Shown: positions 62,726 to 64,000 of the stretch, piece by piece
Layout of the letters: each line of letters begins with the position of its first letter
Position numbering within the stretch: the stretch's first letter is position 1
DNA from: ELB16-189 sp018266435
Lineage (GTDB): Bacteria > Bacteroidota > Bacteroidia > Cytophagales > Cyclobacteriaceae
Reading direction: 5' to 3'
NCBI GenBank assembly: GCA_030123525.1
Contig: CP126125.1
Coordinates: forward strand, 2,108,001-2,172,000
DNA length: 64,000 bases
Translations under genes and position numbers: made by a program
Notes under the pieces: model-generated
Databases searched by the model: none
Seen by the model: only the letters and a program-made list of their open reading frames with translations
What the model was told of the DNA's origin: nothing

Positions 62726-64000
62726 TTAAAATTCTTTTCTCAGGCTGAGAAAAAACCCTTGGTGGTTTTGGTTGGTTAAGGAAAGCTCAGTGCGGATCAC
62801 TATATCGTAAACCGTATAGATATCAAACCCTGTACCCAGGCTGCCGATCACGGTATCGGTAAAAGAGGTATTGATGGGTTGCAATTGATTGGTGATCGGG
62901 TTGTGGTAGTTTTGGTAGTACGGATAGTTTTGGGCATATCCCCAGTCGCTAAATACCTTCAGATAAATTGACAGCGGAAAGTATTGCAGTTGTTCTTTGG
63001 GCAAGCCCGATAAGTTCCAGACTTTATAAAAAATTCTTTTTTTCAATGTGGTTTTGTTCAACGCGAAGGAGGGCGTTTCAATAACATAATTTTCGAAGCC
63101 GCGCACATATTGCCTGCGGTAGCCCATGCCGCTATAGAGTACATAAGGTTGCCCGGTAGGTGTGGCCCAGTAACCCCCTGTATAATTAGACAGGTAGAAT
63201 TTTTTAGGTAACTCAATGTGCCAGGCAAATGAGAGCCCCATCTCCCACAGGTTAGCCGGTCCTTCAAAACCTAATCCGGTTTTGGTAATGTACCCGGCCA
63301 CCTGGTAGCCATGCAATGGGTATTGTACTACATCGCGGTGTTCAGCATTGAAACTGTAGGTGATAAACCCGTACTGCAACGACAATCGGTTTTGTCCTAA
63401 ATAGTTTGGGTTGAGCGAATCAATTTTATAATTGATGGTGTTGCTGCGCATCCCGGCCTGAAGGGAGTGGGTTTCAAAAAATGACTTTCGGTAAATATAG
63501 GTTATGGCTCCACCCGTAGAAGTGCGTAAGGGTTGGGTGTATCGAAAATACTGAAGGATATGACCATCGGTAAAATAGGATAAGTTTCTGGGTACGGTAT
63601 AATCATAGCTAAACGTAAGGCCTTGTTTTTGTTTGTGATCAATATACGGGATGCGGTAAGTAAGATCAAAACGCTGGGTAAACCCGAACTGGGCAATCAG
63701 GGTTAGGGTTTCATTACGGCCGCGGCAATTATACCGGGTCAGGTTTAAACCGTAATTTATCCGGCTGGGGTCGTGATTGTAGTTGTTCCACCACTCGCTA
63801 AAGTTGCGGTCAGAAAGCTCGAATATAGGAATGGGCCAAATGTACCAGCGTTCACTTACTTCTACGAGCAAGTCAATCTGGTTGCCGGGCAACTCAAGCG
63901 GCTTGACCAATACCGTATGAAACAGCCGCAGGTTGTAGATTTTTCGTTTGTCCCACAGCAGCACGTGTGCCAACCGCTTGATGCTGATGGTGTCGCCTGC
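62726..64000 (-). CDS. BamA/TamA-family outer membrane protein, partial
   Basis: The visible 424 residues are the C-terminal part of an Omp85-type protein; the frame is open to the right edge and the N-terminus with most POTRA domains lies beyond it. Near the edge are AGDTISIKRLAHVLLWDKRK and IDLLVEVSERWYIWPIPIFE, then beta strands such as LTLIAQFGFTQRFDLTYRIP, GLTFSYDYTVPRNLSYF and the barrel-closing RTELSLTNQNHQGFFLSLRK EF, ending in an aromatic residue. It may insert or export outer-membrane or surface proteins. The internal TTG at 63973 is not a start. Confidence 0.78.
   Translation of the reverse strand, partial: AGDTISIKRLAHVLLWDKRKIYNLRLFHTVLVKPLELPGNQIDLLVEVSERWYIWPIPIFELSDRNFSEWWNNYNHDPSRINYGLNLTRYNCRGRNETLTLIAQFGFTQRFDLTYRIPYIDHKQKQGLTFSYDYTVPRNLSYFTDGHILQYFRYTQPLRTSTGGAITYIYRKSFFETHSLQAGMRSNTINYKIDSLNPNYLGQNRLSLQYGFITYSFNAEHRDVVQYPLHGYQVAGYITKTGLGFEGPANLWEMGLSFAWHIELPKKFYLSNYTGGYWATPTGQPYVLYSGMGYRRQYVRGFENYVIETPSFALNKTTLKKRIFYKVWNLSGLPKEQLQYFPLSIYLKVFSDWGYAQNYPYYQNYHNPITNQLQPINTSFTDTVIGSLGTGFDIYTVYDIVIRTELSLTNQNHQGFFLSLRKEF

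Noticed and set aside
1..64000. CRISPR array or prophage
   Set aside because: No evenly spaced direct repeats of 24-40 bases with spacers, and no phage structural, integrase or lysis genes.

Overview
The window reads as chromosome of a free-living Bacteroidota, most likely a Cytophagales-type member. The evidence is a Gld-type ABC cassette (gldA/gldF/gldG with a DUF4340 partner), a surface protein with a CHU_C-type type IX secretion C-terminus, several OmpA-family and beta-barrel envelope proteins, an EF-G2-type elongation-factor paralogue, and upstream sequences matching the Bacteroidota promoter consensus (TTTG or TTG at -33, TAnnTTTG at -7). No phage, plasmid or CRISPR structure was seen. 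The only mobile-element trace is a decayed Y1 (IS200/RAYT-like) transposase remnant at about 49.4-50.0 kb.

Layout. 0-4.1 kb: release factor 3 (cut by the left edge), an OmpA-like protein and a divergent secreted amidohydrolase. 4.3-8.2 kb: a DUF2795 protein, the ribosome-associated ABC-F protein EttA, a small DUF486 membrane protein and a PLP aminotransferase. 8.2-13.25 kb (minus): a beta-propeller protein, DUF4340 protein, GldG, GldF and GldA in one operon. 13.8-28.6 kb (plus): a complete complex I operon, nuoA-B-CD-E-F-G-H-I-J-K-L-M-N, with nuoC and nuoD fused and the NADH-oxidising module (EFG) present. 28.7-36.1 kb: dnaK, a stand-alone H-NOX haem sensor, an OmpA/SPOR-like protein, an MreB-like actin homologue and an EF-G2-like factor whose GTPase motifs are degenerate. 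36.2-40.1 kb: a membrane-anchored AraC-TPR regulator divergent from an ankyrin lipoprotein and an acyltransferase. 40.2-43.9 kb: two small unknown proteins, GreB, a methyltransferase, tRNA-Leu(CAA), a lipid A-type acyltransferase and a SixA-like phosphatase. 44-46.6 kb (minus): ECF sigma factor, anti-sigma-like protein and an exported unknown. 46.8-56.5 kb: three MacB/FtsX-like ABC permeases (two of them a tandem duplication), ispD, a propeller protein, queA and a MarC protein. 56.6-64 kb: envelope proteins (HhH plus barrel, PorV-like, YwqK-like repeats, CHU_C protein, and a BamA/TamA-like protein cut by the right edge).

How it fits together: complex I supplies a proton-pumping NADH dehydrogenase for a respiratory metabolism. 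The Gld cassette, the T9SS-type cargo and the barrel proteins point to an elaborate secreted and surface lifestyle. EttA, EF-G2, RF3, GreB and DnaK are translation, transcription and stress modulators. The features most worth a second look are the orphan H-NOX, the EF-G2 with a Phe in place of the catalytic His, the AraC-TPR/ankyrin/acyltransferase locus, the sigma-54-like element before dnaK, the perfect hairpin masking a start codon between nuoE and nuoF, the heptameric repeats in nuo spacers, and the decayed transposase in the largest gap. All identifications are by reading motifs; no database search was run.
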